Part shown: one piece after another, positions 33,435 through 33,518 of the stretch
Layout: each line of letters starts with the position of its first letter
How positions within the stretch are numbered: the stretch's first letter is position 1
Program-made: the position numbers and the translations under genes
Assembly (NCBI GenBank): GCA_003562365.1
Contig: PWVB01000205.1
Span: 1 to 33,518, forward strand
Source: Anaerolineae bacterium
GTDB taxonomy: Bacteria > Chloroflexota > Anaerolineae > B4-G1 > SLSP01
Direction: 5' to 3'
DNA length: 33,518 bases
The notes under the pieces: model-generated
Seen by the model: the letters and a program-made list of their open reading frames with translations, nothing else
Told to the model about the DNA's origin: nothing
The model's database searches: none

Positions 33435-33518
33435 ATGGAACCCTATCCGCCGGAAGTCGAAGAAACGATGCGTCGCTTCTACCAGAGTCTGAACGAAAGA
33501 GACCGTCGACGCTATGCG
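33435..33518 (+). CDS. N-terminus of a transposase, possibly ISAzo13-like (cut by window end)
   Basis: ATG 33435 behind GAGGT opens a frame of 28 codons to the window edge: EVEETMRRFYQSLNERDRRR is like the start of ISAzo13-type DDE transposases, though so short a piece cannot be assigned firmly. The gene starts about 60 bases after the point where recombinase homology ends, which fits an insertion sequence whose left end is near 33370-33380 and which removed or displaced the recombinase N-terminus. Confidence 0.45.
   Translation, partial: MEPYPPEVEETMRRFYQSLNERDRRRYA

Noticed and set aside
1-33518. CRISPR array or complete defence island
   Set aside because: No regularly spaced repeats and no cas, restriction-modification or toxin-antitoxin genes were seen; the CHAT gene alone is not enough.

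Overview
The window looks like a chromosomal segment of a free-living bacterium, most likely a member of the Chloroflexota (Anaerolineae-like). This is an inference. It rests on the gene mix (MinCDE with RodA, folate-dependent TrmFO, DUF2007, membrane Ser/Thr kinase and PP2C pairs, large surface glycosidase-like proteins with an NBR1-like Ig module, a zinc-finger-less DnaJ) and on a GC content that looks to be in the high fifties by eye. No rRNA is present to settle it.

Layout. 1-4.9 kb: a CHAT-domain protease-like protein, then a 1143-residue membrane-anchored surface protein (GH18-like fold, Ig/NBR1-like module, GH-A-type catalytic barrel) closed by a strong terminator. 4.95-6.24 kb: a decaying IS200/IS605-type TnpB element lying directly against the start codon of obgE. 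6.2-9.6 kb: obgE, an MFS transporter and a membrane-anchored cyclophilin. 9.66-13.2 kb: a signalling cassette made of a possible tiny lipoprotein ORF, a membrane protein joining a Zn ribbon, a degenerate kinase lobe and an active-looking PP2C phosphatase, and a receptor Ser/Thr kinase with two tandem extracytoplasmic repeats. 13.55-13.66 kb: the SRP RNA gene (ffs), absent from the ORF track. 13.7-16.1 kb: a YabE-like cell-wall protein and rsmA. 16.2-20.6 kb, minus strand: minC-minD-minE-rodA-gltX. 20.8-23.0 kb: a Lit-like (DUF1461) membrane protein and a GH13 amylase gene interrupted by one in-frame TAG. 23.1-27.3 kb: dnaK-grpE-dnaJ and a UspA protein. 27.4-30.2 kb: an HtrA-type lipoprotein protease convergent with DUF2007-trmFO. 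30.2-32.3 kb: two translationally coupled genes of unknown function behind a near-consensus promoter. 32.38-33.5 kb: tRNA-Arg(TCT), a truncated serine recombinase whose reading frame ends inside the tRNA, and the start of a transposase that appears to have cut the recombinase.

How it fits together. Most of the window is housekeeping: division-site placement and wall elongation (Min, RodA, YabE), protein folding and quality control (DnaK system, cyclophilin, HtrA), ribosome and tRNA functions (Obg, RsmA, SRP RNA, GltX, TrmFO). Accessory or unusual parts are the TnpB remnant, the kinase/pseudokinase-phosphatase cassette, the two-gene orphan module and the tRNA-borne recombinase scar. The best candidate for an undescribed system is the 9.66-13.2 kb cassette, in which a phosphatase carries a dead kinase lobe and sits next to a live receptor kinase. 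No CRISPR array and no complete defence island were seen.
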